The translations under genes and the position numbers were made by a program. The notes under the pieces are model-generated. The model did no database searches. It was given only the letters and a program-made list of their open reading frames with translations, and was not told the origin of the DNA. Below are positions 22,701 to 33,742 of a DNA stretch of 64,000 bases, one piece after another (positions within the stretch are counted from its first letter, which is position 1; every line of letters begins with the position of its first letter). The stretch is from Arachis hypogaea (taxonomy: Eukaryota; Streptophyta; Magnoliopsida; Fabales; Fabaceae): positions 7,218,843 to 7,282,842 of the forward strand of contig NC_092044.1 of NCBI RefSeq assembly GCF_003086295.3, given 5' to 3'.

Positions 22701-22810
22701 CTTATTTGGGTTACAGGCTTGGCCTTCGGGTCCACGGCTAATCGGTGAGACATCAGGTCAGGATTTATGCCCGGCATGTCAGCAGGGGTGAATGCGAATA
22801 AGTCTTTGCT
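19770..22810 (-). pseudogene. Outer element pol, second half: RT, RNase H, second RNase H, integrase
   Basis: Read right to left. RT N-terminus at 22691-22428: ADFIRELPYMTWLANIVLVKK, WRMCVDYTDLNKAC. The Thr-Tyr-Gln (ATYQMLVNKIFQDLFG) block and polymerase site VYIDDML lie near 22240. RKHRMCLNPTKYAFG and GRFLGFI follow, and the tether/RNase H continues to about 21740. A second RNase H has ADFITEMTP and KLHVDGSSN near 21430, then HVPMEWNARADLLSKLAS near 21100. Integrase HHCC zone: HEGCCGHYIGGKTLAQKVIRAG (20770) and SCSKCQMHSNFHQ (20670). WGIDLVGPF (Asp 1) is near 20590. The rest is out of frame down to 19770. There are many stops and frame changes. Confidence 0.82.
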
Positions 22811-22891
22811 CTGTTTAAGGAGGTCTATTAGATCTTCTTTTAGGTTGTAGGGAAGATTTCTGTTGATGAACGTGTATTCGTCCTTGGTTTG

Positions 22892-23401
22892 TGTTCATAC
22901 CCTGGGTCACGCTGTCCGATCCGGGATGTTCTACAGACAAAGCGACCGACCTCTTCAGGTCAGGACGACCCGACCTTTTCTCAAAGAGCTCGGCCAAGTC
23001 ACCAGGAAAGCCCAAGGAAGGGTCCTAAAGGAGGGCCGCGTATCAAAGCCCAAGGTAGTCCGAGCCTGCAGGGAGAAGAGCAGTTCCCTTGAAGATAAAG
23101 ATGACCTCACTCAAAAGATAAAGATAAGATAAGATAACTAACTTATCTTATCTAAGAAGGTCACTCTATACTATTATAAATATGCTGGAGCACCCAAGTA
23201 TAACTCATACTCTGATTCTACTAAAAACCTGCTTAATACCCTTGCTAACTTAAGCATCGGAGTCTCTTGCAGGTACCCCCACCCTCCGGTAATGAAGGAT
23301 CAACACCACCACCAAGTCCAACAAGTCGAACATAACAGCTCCGATCAGTACAGAAGATCTCTTCTGGGATCGACCTACAGTTTTAGGTAACCCTCGGAAC
23401 A
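22892..23401 (+). repeat. 5' LTR of the inner retrotransposon
   Basis: It is 510 bp and pairs with 33233-33742. A GATAA-rich stretch (23120-23155) precedes a TATA-like ATTATAAATATG at about 23172, a likely promoter. An equivalent GATAA-rich block upstream of TATA also occurs in the outer LTR. Confidence 0.92.
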
Positions 23402-23420
23402 TTGGCGCTGTTGCCGGGGA
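23402..23420 (+). other. Primer-binding site of the inner element
   Basis: TTGGCGCTGTTGCCGGGGA lies immediately after the LTR end. It has the TGGCGC...TTGCCGGGGA form common in plant gypsy elements, where a tRNA 3' end primes minus-strand DNA. The outer element's equivalent (minus, from 35687) is diverged: TTGGCTCACTG. Confidence 0.65.
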
Positions 23421-23442
23421 CCCTGGAAGTCATCCCATCATC

Positions 23443-24868
23443 ATGGCGGATGACCTCGACGACAACCACAATTCAGATCTAGAGGATAGAACGCCGCACA
23501 AAAATGCAGACACTACACCAAAGGATACTTCTCAACTTAACAACAAAAAGAATTTCCCAAACGTGGGAGCCATGGAGGCACTTCAAGACCGTTTGAAACA
23601 ACTTGAAGAAGAAGCCCTACGTCAACGAGAGGCTGAGAAAGACCTACAAAAAGAAATAAAACGACGCCGGGAATTGGAGGATAAACTCCTAAAACTTGAA
23701 GCCGATCTCAAGACCAAAGCCAATTGATTCTCTCATGAGGATAGCTCCCGCAAAGAACAAGATCAATTCACCAAGGAGATCATGAAGACCAAGATCCCAA
23801 AAGACTTTAAACTCTCGGACATGACTTTGTACGACGGCTCTACAGATCCCGGCCATCATCTCAGCAACTTCAGAAGTAGAATGTACCTCACCGATGCCTC
23901 AGATGCAGTTCGTTGCAAAGCCTTTCCGACTACTTTAACAAAGACGGCAATTAGATGGTTCGACAATCTACCTCCTAGGTCCATCTCGAGTTTCGACGAC
24001 TTGGCCAAAAAAATTTTGGCCAGATTCTCCATCCAAAAAGACAAAGATAAACACGCTCCAAGTCTATTAAGAATCAGGCAAGAAGAATGGAAAACTCTCC
24101 GCAACTACATGGAAAGATTCAATAAAATGTGCCTGGACATACAGAACTTACCAACAGAGGCCGCTATTATGGGCCTCATCAATGGCTTGCGAGAAGGACC
24201 TTTTAGTCAATCTATATCGAAAAACACCCCACATCTCTGAACGAAGTGCAAGAACGAGCAGAGAAGTACATCAACATAGAGGAAAACTCCCGACTAGGAG
24301 AGACCTTGAAATCCGGATTCGCCTCCCGGGATAAGGACAAAGAACCCAAAAAGAAGGAAGATCGACATGGAGAAAAAATAAAAAATACCACAATTACACC
24401 CCCCTTTGGGTGTCTCTTGTGGATGTCTTCAGAGAGGTTTGCAACACTGAAAAAATACCCCCAGTTCGACCACTCAAAGGCAAAAAAGGAGGAGGAAATT
24501 GGGCTGAATATTGTGAATATCATCGGATCCGCGGGCATTCTACCAATGAGTGTTTCGATTTAAAAAATGTCATGGAAAAACTAGTAAGAGAGGGAAAGCT
24601 AGATTGGTATCTGGCCACCCGTGACGATGAGCTAAGAATAAAAAGAAGAGCAGAAGATGTTGGACAAACCGAGCGATCACCTTGTACACTAGAAAGACAT
24701 GTCCACATGATACATGGCGGATTTGCAGGGGGAGGAATCTCCAAATCATCTTCCAAAAGACATCTCAAAGACGTATATCATGTCGAAGGGAAGGAGGAGG
24801 CACCCAATATCCCCCGCATTTACTTTCACCAAAGAAGACGCATCCGGCATCATATCAGGACACGATAA
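23443..24868 (+). pseudogene. Inner element gag
   Basis: It begins MADDLDDNHNSDLED and is followed by a long coiled coil (LQDRLKQLEEEALRQ, then RRRELEDKLLKLEADL; 23574-23720) and a TGA at 23725. The capsid-like retrotrans_gag part is 23782-24240 (LYDGSTDPGHHLSNF, IRWFDNLPPRSISSFDDL, IMGLINGLREGPF). It continues in other frames after breaks near 24235 and 24410. A knuckle-like CEYHRIRGHSTNEC lies near 24510-24550. Identity with gypsy gag is clear; no intact product. Confidence 0.8.
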
Positions 24869-25413
24869 TCCATGGTCATCACTGTTATACTGGCAAACGC
24901 AAATCTCCACTGCACACTGATAGACTAGGGGAGCTCCGTCGACATCCTTTTCAAAACTGCCTTTGACAAGCTCGGCTTGGAAGAAAAAGAACTCAGAGCA
25001 TATCCGAACAGCCTGTTCGGACTAGGAGATAACCCGGTTCAACCGCTGGGATATATCTCGCTACACACAACTTTCGGAAAAAGAAACCAGTTAAGAACAC
25101 TTAAGATAGATTACATCATAGTCGACGGGGGATAGCTACGATAAAAGCAGATCAGAAGATGGCGTGTCGCTGTTACAACAAAAGTCTAAACCTCAGAGGC
25201 AAATGAGAAGAATTCCACACAATCGAACTCGGTGGATTTCAGAGGCGGGAAGAACTCCGCCCACAACCTGAAGGTGAAATAGAGAAAGTCCAGATCGGGG
25301 ATACCCCGGACCAAACGACCAATATCGGTACACTCCTAAAAGGAGACATAAAAGAATCACTCATACAGTTCCTGCGAGATAACGTTGACCTCTTTGCGTG
25401 GAAGGCTGCAGAC
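24840..25413 (+). pseudogene. Inner element protease region
   Basis: This retropepsin-type aspartic protease sits between gag and RT. The catalytic block near 24915-24955 reads LID-stop-GSSVDILFKTAFDKLGL, so the residue after the catalytic Asp is a stop codon. Downstream, FGLGDNPVQPLGYISL-type sequence is recognisable at 25015-25065. Frames are broken between 25130 and 25410. Confidence 0.65.
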
Positions 25414-27120
25414 ATGCCAGGCATAGATACCAAGTTAATGTGCCACAAGCTAGCAGTCTACCCAGGATCCCAGCCAGTGCAACAGAGGCGTAGAAAGCTC
25501 GGACCAGAACGCTCTCAAGCTATGGAAGAGCAGGTACAAGCTCTACTGGAGGCAGGATTCATAAGAGAAGTCAAATATCCACTATGGCTTGCTAACGTCG
25601 TCTTGGTGAAAAAATCAAACGGGAATTGGCGAATGTGCACCGACTACACCGATCTCAACAAAGCCTGCCCAAAAGATCCTTATCCACTCCCAAGCATCGA
25701 CGCACTGGTCGATGCCTCCTCCGGATATAAATACCTCTCATTTATGGACGCATACTCAGGATACAACCAAATCCCAATGTACCCACTCGACCAAGAAAAA
25801 ACTTCATTCTTAACCCCAAAGGCAAACTACTGCTACATCGTCATGCCCTTCGGTCTTAAAAATGCGGGAGCTACTTATCAGAGATTAATGAATAAGGTTT
25901 TTTCGGATCACATCGGAAAAATCATGGAAGTCTACGTGGACGACATGCTAATAAAGACACAAAATAAAGAGATGTTATTGTCTGATCTGACCCAAGTATT
26001 CGACGTTATAAGATGGCATGGCATGCGACTCAATCCCGCAAAATGCACCTTCGCAGTAGAAGCTGGCAAATTCTTGGGTTTTATGATCACACATAGAGGA
26101 ATCGAGGCAAACCTGGATAAATGCCGGGCCATACTCGACATGAAAAGTCTGACTTGTGTCAAAGAGGTACAACAACTCAACAGGAGGTTGGCAGCCTTGT
26201 CCAGATTCCTAGCCGGATCAGCAATAAGATCTCTCCCATTCTATGCCACTCTAAGGAAGGGAAATGAGTTTGAATGGACAACGGAGTGCGAGCAAGCCTT
26301 CCAAGATTTCAAAAGATTCATGGGACAGCCACCTATATTAACTCGGCCACGGGAAGGAGAACCACTCATATTGTACCTCGCGGTAGGTAGTCGGGCAGTA
26401 GCCTCAGCACTAGTCCGAGAATATGACAGCGGGTTACAACCCGTATACTTCATCAATAAAGCATTACAAAGATCCGAGCTGAACTACCAAAAAATAGAAA
26501 AGTTTGCTTATGCTCTCATACTAACATCACGAAGACTTCGCCCATACTTCCAGACCCACACCATTAGAGTTCGGACCAACCAGCCCATAAAAGGGATATT
26601 ATAGAAAATAGACCTGGCGGGCAGAATCTTGCAATGGGCAGTCGAGTTGTCTAAATTTGATCTTCAATACAAAGCTCGGATAGCCATCAAATCACAATAC
26701 CTGGCCGACTTCATTGCAAAATTTACAGACACACCGGAAATCCCCACAGAATGGAATCTCTACATGGACGGTTCCTCAAATAAAATTGGAAGCGGCGCGG
26801 GTGTGATAATTGAAAGCGACCAGGAAACCCAAATCAAACTCTCCCTCAAATTTGGGTTCCCTGCCTCAAACAACCAAGCGGAATATGAGGCATTACTAGC
26901 TAGTTTGAAGTTGGCTAAGGAGGTTGGAGCTCAAAAGCTTATCAACTTCAGCGACTCACAGATAGTCACTTCACAAATAGCAGGAAGCTACCAAGCCAAA
27001 GATCCCACCATGAAAAAGTACTTGGACAAAACCAGGGAACAGCTCAGACAATTCAGAGAATATGAGGTCCGTCACATACCCCGAGAACAGAATGCCTGAG
27101 CCGACGCACTCTCAAAACTA
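25414..27120 (+). pseudogene. Inner element RT, RNase H and second RNase H
   Basis: RT spans 25500-26200: EAGFIREVKYPLWLANVVLVKK, WRMCTDYTDLNKACPKD, SFMDAYSGYNQI, FGLKNAGATYQRLMNKVF. An intact polymerase motif VYVDDML lies near 25930-25950. LNPAKCTFAVEAGKFLGFM and the RNase H tether follow (FLAGSAIRSLPFYATLRKG; YFINKALQRSELNYQKIEK; RRLRPYFQTH). A TAG at 26602 precedes RILQWAVELSKFDLQYKAR. A second RNase H domain (26750-27099) has LYMDGSSNKIGSGAG, QAEYEALLASLKLA, FSDSQIVTSQI and HIPREQNA, then a TGA at 27097 and ADALSKLAS. A second RNase H fits the Tat lineage. Frames are long but interrupted. Confidence 0.88.
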
Positions 27121-27234
27121 GCCAGTACCAAACCAGGGGGCAACAATAGAAGCCTCATCCAAGAAATCCTGTAGAACCCATCAATCTCAGAAGGAGAAAA
27201 AATCCTGGCCATAACAGGTTAAGATCAAGGATGG

Positions 27235-28500
27235 ATGACTCCCATAATTAACTACCTCAAAGCAGAAGCACTCCTTACAGAGAAAAAGGAGGCAAAGAGG
27301 TTGAAACGGGAGGCACAATACTACACTATTATAAACAATACTCTATACAAAAGAGGGATTTCAATACCATTATTAAAATGCGTGCCGACTTCCCATACAA
27401 CGAAAGTTCTAGAAGAAGTACACAGTGGCATTTGTGGCAATCACCTCGGAGCGCAGGCACTCACCAAAAAAGTACTTCGGGCAGGATTTTATTGGCCAAC
27501 TCTACAAAAGGAAGCCATAGAATTCGTAAAGACATGTTCATCATGTCAGAAACATGCCAAATTTCACATCGCCCCACCAGAGGAGCTCATCAGCGTAACC
27601 TCACCTTGGCCATTCACAAAATGGGGACTCGATCTTCTCGGACCCTTTCCTTAAGGATTGGGACAAGTCAAATTCCTCATAGTGGGAATAGACTACTTCA
27701 CAAAGTGGATCGAGGTAGAACCCTTAGCTAACGCCACTGCTCAAAGAAGTCGAAAATTCCTATATAGAAACATTGTCACAAGGTTCGGGGTTCCATATTC
27801 CATCACCACAGACAATAGTACCCAGTTCACAGATGCAGGCTTCAGAAAGCTAGCGGCCGACTTGAATATAAAACAACAATTCACCTCCGTAGAACATCTC
27901 CAAGCCAATGGATAAGTTGAAGCTGCCAACAAAGTCATACTGGCTGGACTGAAGTGGAGATTATAGGATGCAAAGGGAGCCTAGGCCGAGGAGCTCCCAC
28001 AAGTCTTATGGGCATATCGAACAACGCCACATTCCACCACAAAAGAATCACCCTTCCGATTAGTGTATGGAATGGAGGCAATGGTCCCAGTGGAGATTGA
28101 AGAAAGGTCGCCTAGAGTGATCCACTATAGCGAAGAAGCCAACTCCCAACTTCAAAGGGAAGAGCTCGACCTACTTTCGGAAGTCCGAGAAAGAGCTTGA
28201 CCTACTTTCGGAAGTCTGAGAAAGAGCTCAGATTAGGGAGGAGGCATTAAAATGACGAATGGCTTCCAGATACAATCAAAAGGTAATACAGCGGACTTTT
28301 GCTGAGGACGACCTCATTCTAATTCGAAATGACATCGGAACAACTCAACCTGGAGAAGGAAAGCTGGCAGCAAACTGGAAAGGACCCTACCGAGTCATAG
28401 AAGTACTTGGGGAAGGGCTACTACAGACTGTCCGAACTCGATGGGCGAGAGCTTCCTAGGTCATGGCACGCCTGCAACCTAAGAAGGTACTATAGTTAGG
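27235..28500 (+). pseudogene. Inner element integrase
   Basis: The zinc-binding region has EEVHSGICGNHLGAQALTKK (two His) and CSSCQKHAKFH. Catalytic core: WGLDLLGPFP (Asp 1, near 27630), TAA at 27652, FLIVGIDYFTKWIEVEPLA, then TTDNSTQF (Asp 2, near 27812). A TAA precedes VEAANKVIL, which holds the catalytic Glu. Further stops occur near 27965 and 27982. The C-terminal part (28259-28459, ASRYNQKVIQRTF, DLILIRND, KLAANWKGPYRV) ends near 28500. A 31-bp direct duplication at 28161-28222 shifts the frame. Several stops are single C-to-T or G-to-A changes from conserved codons. Confidence 0.85.
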
Positions 28501-29034
28501 AATGATAAAGGATCTTGGGATAAGGCGCACTCTTTTTCCTGAAAAGGTTTTTTAACAAGGCGCCGAGCCCAGACCTACAAATCACCCGACTTAGGGAATT
28601 AACCCCCCGCATGTATATATTTTCATTTTCTTTTGAAATAAAATCTGTTTAGATCTTCTACAAAAGCTCAAGCCGCATTAATCTGAAACATTCATCGTCC
28701 GATTATAAAGCTACAGATCGGCAGAAAGTGAAAATCAAATTCACTACGCGATCATGATAAAGACCAAAGATGAAAACCAAATTCATTAAAAGGTCAACCA
28801 AACGAGGGTTAAAACCAAATATCTATAAAATTGGCAAAGATGAAAACAGAATAATGCAAGAAGTTATAGAAAGTGATCCATAGAAAGGACCTGACGAGGT
28901 CCTAATAAAATGGATTTCTATAAAATAACTTAAAGACCGGCTGACATAAAGAAGTCAGACCAGTCACAATAACCGATGTTATAAGTAAAGCCCTAGAAAG
29001 AGGTCTGGCCAGCCCTATAAAAGAGGATTACTAT
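28501..29034 (+). other. Non-coding region before the tandem array
   Basis: No ORF is present. From about 28660 it contains degenerate pieces of the array unit (AAAGGACCTGACGAGGTCC near 28883, GGCTGACATAAAGAAGTC near 28939, AAAGAGGATTACTATAACTTA), so the array probably grew from this sequence. Confidence 0.45.
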
Positions 29035-29990
29035 AACTTAGAAGAGCCCGACATGATGAAGTCGGACTCCCACGAACAAGTTATAAAAGTAATCCCTGAA
29101 AGAGACCTAAACAAGGTCCAAGAAAGAGGATTACAAAAATAACTTAGAAGAGCCCAACACGATGAAGTCAGACTCCCACGAACAAGTTATAAAAGTAATC
29201 CCTAAAAGTGACCTAAACAAGGTCCAAGAAAGAGGATTACAAAAATAACTTAGAAGAGCCCGACATGATGAAGCCGGACTCCCACTAACAAGTTATAAAA
29301 GTAATCATTGAAAGAGACCTAAACAAGGTCCAAGAAAGAGGATTACAAAAATAACTTAGAAGAGCCCGACATGATGAAGTCGGACTCCCACGAACAAGTT
29401 ATAAAAGTAATCCCTGAAAGAGACCTAAACAAGGTCCAAGAAAGAGGATTACAAAAATAAAGGAGCCTGACATGATGAAGTCGGACTCCCATGAACAAGT
29501 TATAAAAGTAATCCCTGAAAGAGACTTAAACAAGGTCCAAGAAAGAGGATTACAAAAATAACTTAGAAGAGCCCGACATGATGAAGTCGGACTCCCACAA
29601 ACAAGTTATAAAAGTAATACCTGAAAGAGACCTAAACAAGGTCCAAGAAAGAGGATTACAAAAATAACTTAGAAGAGCCTGACATGATGAAGTCGGACTC
29701 CCACGAACAAGTTATAAAAGTAATCCCTGAAAGAGACCTAAACAAGGTCCAAGAAAGAGGATTACAAAAATAACTTAGAAGAGCCCGACATGATGAAGTC
29801 GGACTCCCACAAACAAGTTATAAAAGTAATCCCTGAAAGAGACCTAAACAAGGTCCAAGAAAGAGGATTACAAAAATAACTTAGAAGATCCCGACATGAT
29901 GAAGTCGGACTCCCACAAACAAGTTATAAAAGTAATCATTGAAAGAGACTAAAACAAGGTCCAAGAAAGAGGATTACAAAAATAACTTGG
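29035..29990 (+). repeat. 106-bp tandem array in the inner retrotransposon
   Basis: Unit starts (AACTTAGAAGAG) fall at 29035, 29141, 29247, 29353, 29459, 29560, 29666, 29772 and 29878, with a partial copy at 29984. Spacing is exactly 106 bp, except for the 29459 copy, which has lost 5 bp. Each unit contains CCGACATGATGAAGTCGG, an imperfect hairpin, and ends GGTCCAAGAAAGAGGATTAC. Units differ by only a few bases. It lies between integrase and the antisense ORF, the region known to generate satellites in Tat/Ogre elements. Confidence 0.95.
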
Positions 29991-30495
29991 AAAAAATTGA
30001 ACACAATGAAGTCGGCCTCCCGAAAACCTTAACGTTATAAAAGAAATAGCTGCAAGCTAAAGAGAGAAGGCTGACATGCAAGTTGGACCCAACCTCAAAG
30101 AGTCAATCCACAAGTATAAAATACAAAGGCAATCCAAAGAGGTCAACAAGGCACCAACACTCCCAAAAGAACCTGAAAAGATACCAGACAAGTACGGACA
30201 AGCATATTACGGAAAAAGCATAGGATCTAATAATAACAAACTCAAGAGGCTACCAATGTCAGCCCCAAGAGCTTGGAAACTACTTTGTTTTTCAAAATAA
30301 AGTTGCTAAACAAGCAACTAAAGTAGCAGAAAGTCAGAACTACCAGTCACAAAATATAAAACGTTCAAAAGCCCACAAGCCAGGCCAACTAAACAAAACA
30401 TCCAGAATAATCATTGAGGACCCAAAGACCTCCCAGCAGCATCAACACCAGGTGAAGGAGGACGAGTCTGGATAGGCACCGCATCCACCATCCCG

Positions 30496-32278
30496 TCATC
30501 TCGACAAGATTTGACAATCAGGTTCTGACTCAGGATGACCAACCTCGGCTGTAGAAGGTAAAGAAGTCGGTGCAACAGAGGTCTTTATGGAAGGCATTGA
30601 AGGAAGGACGACATCATCATCATCAAGGTCATCAGGGATGATTTTACTATCTCTCACAACGTTGTCCAAACTGAAGAGAGTAAGGTCGAGCTCGGGTGCC
30701 AGAATTCGAACCTGCTCCTTCAGGTTCTCATAAGCAGCATTTACACTGCCTACAAGGTGACCTTGAAGCTCAGCATAATCAGCTCGAGCAAACTCTAGAT
30801 CATCACCGAGACGCATCATCTCTCTATAAGTCATGATATAGCTATCCTTGTGCTTCAATGCCGTATCCTCAGCCAATCTCACAGAAGCCGCCAAGGCAAG
30901 AGAGCTCACCTTTTTGTCCTCCAACTCCTTCTCCAGCTTGGTCACTTTTACCTCAAGTTCCTCCTTTAGACTCTTTATCCGATCAAACTCCGACTTAGCC
31001 TCCTCCATAAAAGCTTTCATAGCATGAATGGGAAGATCTTGGGTAGTCCGATATAAAGCCGCGCCCATATGCGCCATCTTGACACTGCTCCGAGTAATGA
31101 AGTCCAAATGGCGAAGAAGAGAAACATCGTCAGTAGGCATGGTACCATAAGGACCGATCTGCTGGTCCACAAACTCGACGGCGTCAAAATCAAGAGCATC
31201 AAGGTTAAAAGGCTCCGCAATTTTTTGCTTTTTCGGAGGAGGAGCGCCGGTGGAAGAAGAGGTAGCAACGAAAGTTTGTGAAGGATCGGCCAAATGAACC
31301 CGGGAAGTAGGGATCATCCTCCTCGGTCCAGGAGAGCTCGGGACAGATGGCATCGACAAAACCTGGGAGGACCCTTCTCCGACCACCTTGGCCGGGACGT
31401 TTTGAGCCGCGGTAGCCTTCTTCGCCTTCTTAAAGGCCTTCAGCGAGTCATTATTCTTCGACATCTCTGAAAAATAAAAAATACAACATTTTACAAAGCC
31501 AGAAAAAAAAGCAGAAAACAAAACAAATGGGGACACGGTTTATAATACCCAGCACGGTACGGATCAAGGATGGATCCCCCAAAAATTTCTTGGTCTCAAG
31601 ATGGGGAGGTTCCCCCCAGATATCCTCCAAAACAGCTACAAAAGCCTGCTCAACTCCGTCCAATATTTCCCAGGTATATCTAGACACCACTACATTCCTC
31701 TGCCATTTCAAAGGGAAACGAGGCTCGCCATTCTCATCCAAAAAGAAGGGATGAGCTCCTTCAACAGCTCGGATCTTGAAAAAGTAATTCTTAAAATCTC
31801 GGAAAAACTCATCATACATGGAAAAACCCTTATGTCCCTGGGCCGACCTAAAAGAAATCCAAGAAGCTTTCTTTTTGGTAGTTCCAAGCTTGGTCAACAT
31901 AAACAGATACAGGAAAAGAGTTAAAGAGGGCGTAACACCAAATTAATGACAAACCAGCTGAAAAATCTTAATAAAACCCCAGGAATTTGGATGAAGCTGA
32001 GATGGGGCTACATTACAAGACCACAATAGGTCGGTCTCAAAAGAGGTAAAAGGAAGGGTAATGTTCATCTGGCTAAAAAAGAAATCATATGCATAAAACT
32101 CATAGGTGCATTCTTGATTCTCACTACTACATATTTGATGGTGTTTCCTAAGCTCCACACAGAATTCCGAGTTAGCTAGAGAGACACATAGCAACACAAG
32201 GGAGTCCAACCAGTCGGACATCCCCTCAAGAACCTTAGAAGACGCCTCGACAATATTTTTGCGAGAAGACATGGCCAA
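30496..32278 (-). pseudogene. Antisense ORF of the inner element (Transposase_28-like, three or more exons)
   Basis: It reads on minus, opposite to gag-pol. Exon 1 is about 32278-31950: MAMSSRKNIVEASSKVLEGM, FTSFETDLLWSCNVAPSQLHP, NSWGFIKIFQLV. Exon 2 is about 31900-31540: SWISFRSAQGHKGFSMYDEF, FKIRAVEGAHPFF, RFPLKWQRN, KKFLGDPSLIRTVL. An intron of about 80 bp with a T-rich 3' end follows, and exon 3 (from 31462) starts MSKNNDSLKAFKKAKK. It continues with a Ser/Pro-rich linker, PPPKKQKI, DAVEFVDQQIGPYGTM, then a coiled coil (LKEELEVKVTKLEKELEDKK) and an acidic DDLDDDDVVLP tail to the stop at 30496. Exon 3 is open for over 320 codons, which is notable in an otherwise decayed element. Order and intron position match the outer element's copy. 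Biochemical function is unknown. Confidence 0.72.
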
Positions 32279-33232
32279 CTAATCCTACAAACAAAGAAAA
32301 AGAAACGGATTACTAACCCAAAAACAAGCTCAGGCAATATGGAAGCAACTCGGACAACATAACTTCGAGCACACAAACAGTAAAAGGAAGACCCCGGGAC
32401 ACACACCGATGTCCAGGGGCATCCTTTGGAGGCAGCAACAGAGTAAAGGCTCAGAAAAAATCAAAGGAAAGTCATCAAAAAATCATCATCTATATCAAAG
32501 AAAAAACCATCAACAAAGACAAAGTCATCAATGGAGCAAACAAAGTTATCAAAGGAGCAACCTTTTCAAAACAACAGTACGGAAATCAACGACAGCATAC
32601 GAAGCCCTAAAAAAAGCCAAAACCAGAAAAAATCACCCAAAGCATACATAAGGACGAAAGAAGACCAGAAAACATGCATCACAGCAATAAACCAAGCACG
32701 GTAATAAGGAAAGGGTTCAAGCTTTCCAAACGTACAAAATTAGAGCTCCATCAAAGAATCAAATACAAAACAGAAAAAATAAACGGTGAAAAGAAAGCAA
32801 AACCAACCTGAAAAAAGGAGAAAGAACCCTGGAGAAGGACGGAAGCCGGAGCAAAGAAATCTTCCCTTGAGCAAAGGCACAAGACACAGCGTCGAAAAAA
32901 AGACAAGCTTCGGGTGAAACTGAAGAATGAAGAAAAGAGGGAAGTTACGGAAAAGAGAACCGTTTCTTGAGAACAAATTCAAAATAAAGCCAAGAGAAAC
33001 GGAGCATCAAAAACCAATTAATGAGGGCATTAAAACCCTCGCGCATTTCCAAGGCTAGGACGCTAATGCAAAAGCGCGCGCTTTCAAAGGAAAAAGCGTT
33101 CCACATTCAAGAAAAGAACTCCACAGAGATAAAATCGACAAAATACTCGAGTTCGGCTTCGCCCGAGAAGGTTCGAAGTCCTAAGACTAAGGCACGACCT
33201 CCAAAAGAAAGACCGAGCTCGAGCAGGGGCAC
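32279..33232. other. Leader between antisense ORF and inner 3' LTR
   Basis: No protein is recognised. It is purine-rich on +. It is probably the 5' region of the antisense transcript and the 3' untranslated part of the sense transcript. GAGCAGGGGCAC directly before the LTR is a weak polypurine candidate. Confidence 0.4.
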
Positions 33233-33742
33233 TGTTCATACCCTGGGTCGCCCTGTCCGACTCGGGATGTTCTACAGACAAAGTGACCGACCTCTTCAGG
33301 TTAGGACAACCCGACCTCTTCTCAAAGAGCTCGGCCAAGTCACCAGGAAAGCCCAAGGAAGGGCCCTAAAGGAGGGACGCGTACCAAAGCCCAAGGCAGT
33401 CCAAGCCTGCAGGGAGAAGAGCGGTTCCCTTGAAGATAAAGATGACCTCACTCAAAAGATAAAGATAAGATAAGATAACTAACTTATCTTATCTAAGAAG
33501 GTCACTCTACACTATTATAAATACGCTGGAGCACCCAGGTATAACTTATACTCTGATTCTACTAAAAACCTACTTAATACCCTTGCTAACTTAAGTATCG
33601 GAGTCCCTTGCAGGTACCCCTACCCTCCGGTAACGAAAGATCAACACCACCACCAAGTCCAACAAGTCGGACATAACAGCTCCGACTAGTACAGAAGATC
33701 TCGTCCGAGATCGACCTACAGTTTCAGGTAACCCTCGGAACA
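33233..33742 (+). repeat. 3' LTR of the inner retrotransposon
   Basis: It is 510 bp, matches 22892-23401 without length change, and is followed by the GTTTG target duplication. Confidence 0.92.

Larger units (their letters stand above)
22892..33742 (+). mobile_element. Inner Ty3/gypsy retrotransposon (Tat/Retand-like), nested
   Basis: This 10.85-kb element inserted into the pol region of the outer element. Both LTRs are 510 bp (22892-23401 and 33233-33742), begin TGTTCATACCC and end CTCGGAACA. Flanks are GTTTG (22887-22891) and GTTTG (33743-33747), a perfect 5-bp target duplication. Internal order: primer-binding site, gag, protease, RT, RNase H, second RNase H, integrase, 106-bp tandem array, antisense ORF. 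LTR identity is about 94% by eye (31 differences, 28 of them transitions). Pol is well conserved but has many stops, so the copy is not autonomous. Confidence 0.93.

Noticed and set aside
22863..23132. ORFs inside the LTR (and the matching one at 33021-33473)
   Set aside because: They start in or cross the LTR and are present only because LTR sequence is open in that frame; not a gene.
29035..29990. Tandem array considered as a CRISPR-like or centromeric array
   Set aside because: No unique spacers, units are contiguous, and it lies inside a retrotransposon; a transposon-internal tandem repeat explains it.
30076..30300. 74-codon ORF after the tandem array on +
   Set aside because: Low-complexity Lys-rich frame antisense to the 3' region of the antisense ORF transcript; no support.
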